NCBI GenBank assembly: GCA_035292885.1 | Contig: DATDPG010000085.1 | Location: 1-53,426 of the forward strand | Source of the DNA: Bdellovibrionota bacterium | GTDB lineage: Bacteria; Bdellovibrionota_G; JALEGL01; DATDPG01 | Reading direction: 5' to 3' | DNA: 53,426 bases | The notes under the pieces: model-generated | What the model saw: the letters and a program-made list of their open reading frames with translations, nothing else | What the model was told of the DNA's origin: nothing | Database searches by the model: none | Translations under genes and position numbers: made by a program | Shown here: in pieces, positions 52,786 to 53,426 of the stretch | How positions within the stretch are numbered: the stretch's first letter is position 1 | Layout: each line of letters begins with the position of its first letter

Positions 52786-53426
52786 TAATTCTTCTCCCAC
52801 GGCCGGTGCATCGTCAGGCGCATCGTCAAAAGCGGTGTCTCGCCGACGGCCGTCTTTAGTTGGTCGAACAGCGACTCCCGCGCGGCGACGAACTTGAGAC
52901 GCAAGCCCGATTCGGCGGCCGTCCTTCGAGCGACTTCGAGGCCATTTAGAACAACATCCACCGTCGTCTCGTGAAGAAGATGCGTATTCGATACCAAACC
53001 CGTAACCCGAAGACCGCACGCCCTCTCGAGATCGCGGATCATCCGAAGCGAACCCTGGACGGTTTGGGTAAACGGCCGGCGGGCGTTGAGCACCACCCAA
53101 AGACCGAACCGCCGATCCGGAACGGCATCCCGCAACGAGGCCAAAATCGAAGCTCCCACTTCGTCGCCGCCCACGTCGAGAACCACGCTCTCTTCCGAAG
53201 CCGCCAATAGCCGCCGCACTTCCGGAAGGATGATCGGCAAATCCGAATAGAATTGTTCACCCTTCGGAGCGATCACCGAGATTCCCTCGGAACGCAGAAT
53301 GTCGATCGCTTCCCGCGACCGGAAATAGGGATTCACCAAATCGAGATCGATCAGCGACACGGGCCGATCGTCCTCTCGCCGGATTCGCCGGCTATAATTA
53401 ATGGCGACTTCCGTTTTGCCGCTCCC
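52785..53426 (-). CDS. P-loop ATPase (partial, 5' end outside window)
   Basis: The frame is open to the right edge. The first visible residues, GSGKTEVAINYS, are the P-loop; LIDLDLVNPYFRSR follows at the switch position, then VVLDVGGDEVGA as a Walker-B-like strand. This resembles MinD/ParA-type ATPases; some such genes lie just upstream of 2-oxoacid oxidoreductases. It may help assemble the iron-sulfur complex, which is inference. It overlaps the ferredoxin start by one base. Confidence 0.78.
   Translation of the reverse strand, partial: GSGKTEVAINYSRRIRREDDRPVSLIDLDLVNPYFRSREAIDILRSEGISVIAPKGEQFYSDLPIILPEVRRLLAASEESVVLDVGGDEVGASILASLRDAVPDRRFGLWVVLNARRPFTQTVQGSLRMIRDLERACGLRVTGLVSNTHLLHETTVDVVLNGLEVARRTAAESGLRLKFVAARESLFDQLKTAVGETPLLTMRLTMHRPWEKN

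Noticed and set aside
1-53426. CRISPR array, tRNA, rRNA or insertion sequence
   Set aside because: No regularly spaced repeats, no cloverleaf I could fold by eye, no rRNA segment and no transposase were recognised. A tRNA or covariance-model scan would be decisive.

Overview
The window looks like chromosome from an uncultivated Gram-negative bacterium, most likely deltaproteobacterium-like; that placement is a low-confidence inference from gene content. The evidence is a Wzm/Wzt O-antigen exporter, GDP-fucose genes, the conserved gene order xerD, site-2 protease, trpS, scpA, scpB, rluB, hflX, and a ferredoxin-dependent 2-oxoacid oxidoreductase that suggests anaerobic metabolism. Base composition appears moderately GC-rich by eye; I did not count it. 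No rRNA, tRNA, CRISPR array or insertion sequence was recognised.

Positions 1 to about 32,470 form one large surface-polysaccharide locus built from short, tightly overlapping operons on both strands. From left to right it holds: the tail of a membrane protein; a minus-strand operon (gmd, fcl, two family 2 glycosyltransferases); a plus-strand operon (glycosyltransferase, two radical SAM enzymes, an FAD oxidoreductase, a methyltransferase); a minus-strand operon (glycosyltransferase, radical SAM, methyltransferase); a B12-binding radical SAM gene; and a nine-gene plus-strand run from 14580 to 22022. That run contains a duplicated epimerase/glycosyltransferase module whose second epimerase is truncated, a mutarotase-like protein, another glycosyltransferase, and a CMP-sugar-synthetase-like enzyme coupled to a 2-hydroxyacid dehydrogenase and a short-chain dehydrogenase. 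It is followed by two more glycosyltransferases, a methyltransferase, and a minus-strand operon (epimerase, Gfo/Idh/MocA oxidoreductase, methyltransferase, DUF115/GT42-like protein). The region ends with wzm, wzt and a second B12-binding radical SAM gene. The genes plausibly make, decorate (fucose, methyl groups, possibly a CMP-activated acid) and export a glycan whose modified end could be read by the C-terminal domain of Wzt.

Positions 32,656 to 34,670 hold a DUF4258/DUF2283 pair resembling a toxin-antitoxin module and a two-gene ABC transporter. Positions 34,680 to 42,545 are mostly housekeeping: an FHA-diguanylate cyclase, xerD, a site-2 protease, a lone HigA-type antitoxin, trpS, scpA, scpB, rluB and hflX. 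hflX appears to start at an AUU codon behind a strong Shine-Dalgarno sequence.

Between hflX and dnaK (42,546 to 43,592) lies an inserted segment. It contains a relic copy of the convergent hflX/dnaK junction, a possible 34-residue cysteine-rich peptide gene, and a small-protein/nucleotidyltransferase pair. After dnaK come a HEAT-like protein coupled to a degenerate HD-GYP protein, an amino-acid permease, and a minus-strand operon (P-loop ATPase, ferredoxin, then alpha, beta and gamma subunits) for a 2-oxoacid:ferredoxin oxidoreductase that runs off the right edge. Many gene junctions are 4-base overlaps, several with GTG or TTG starts, which indicates heavy use of translational coupling.
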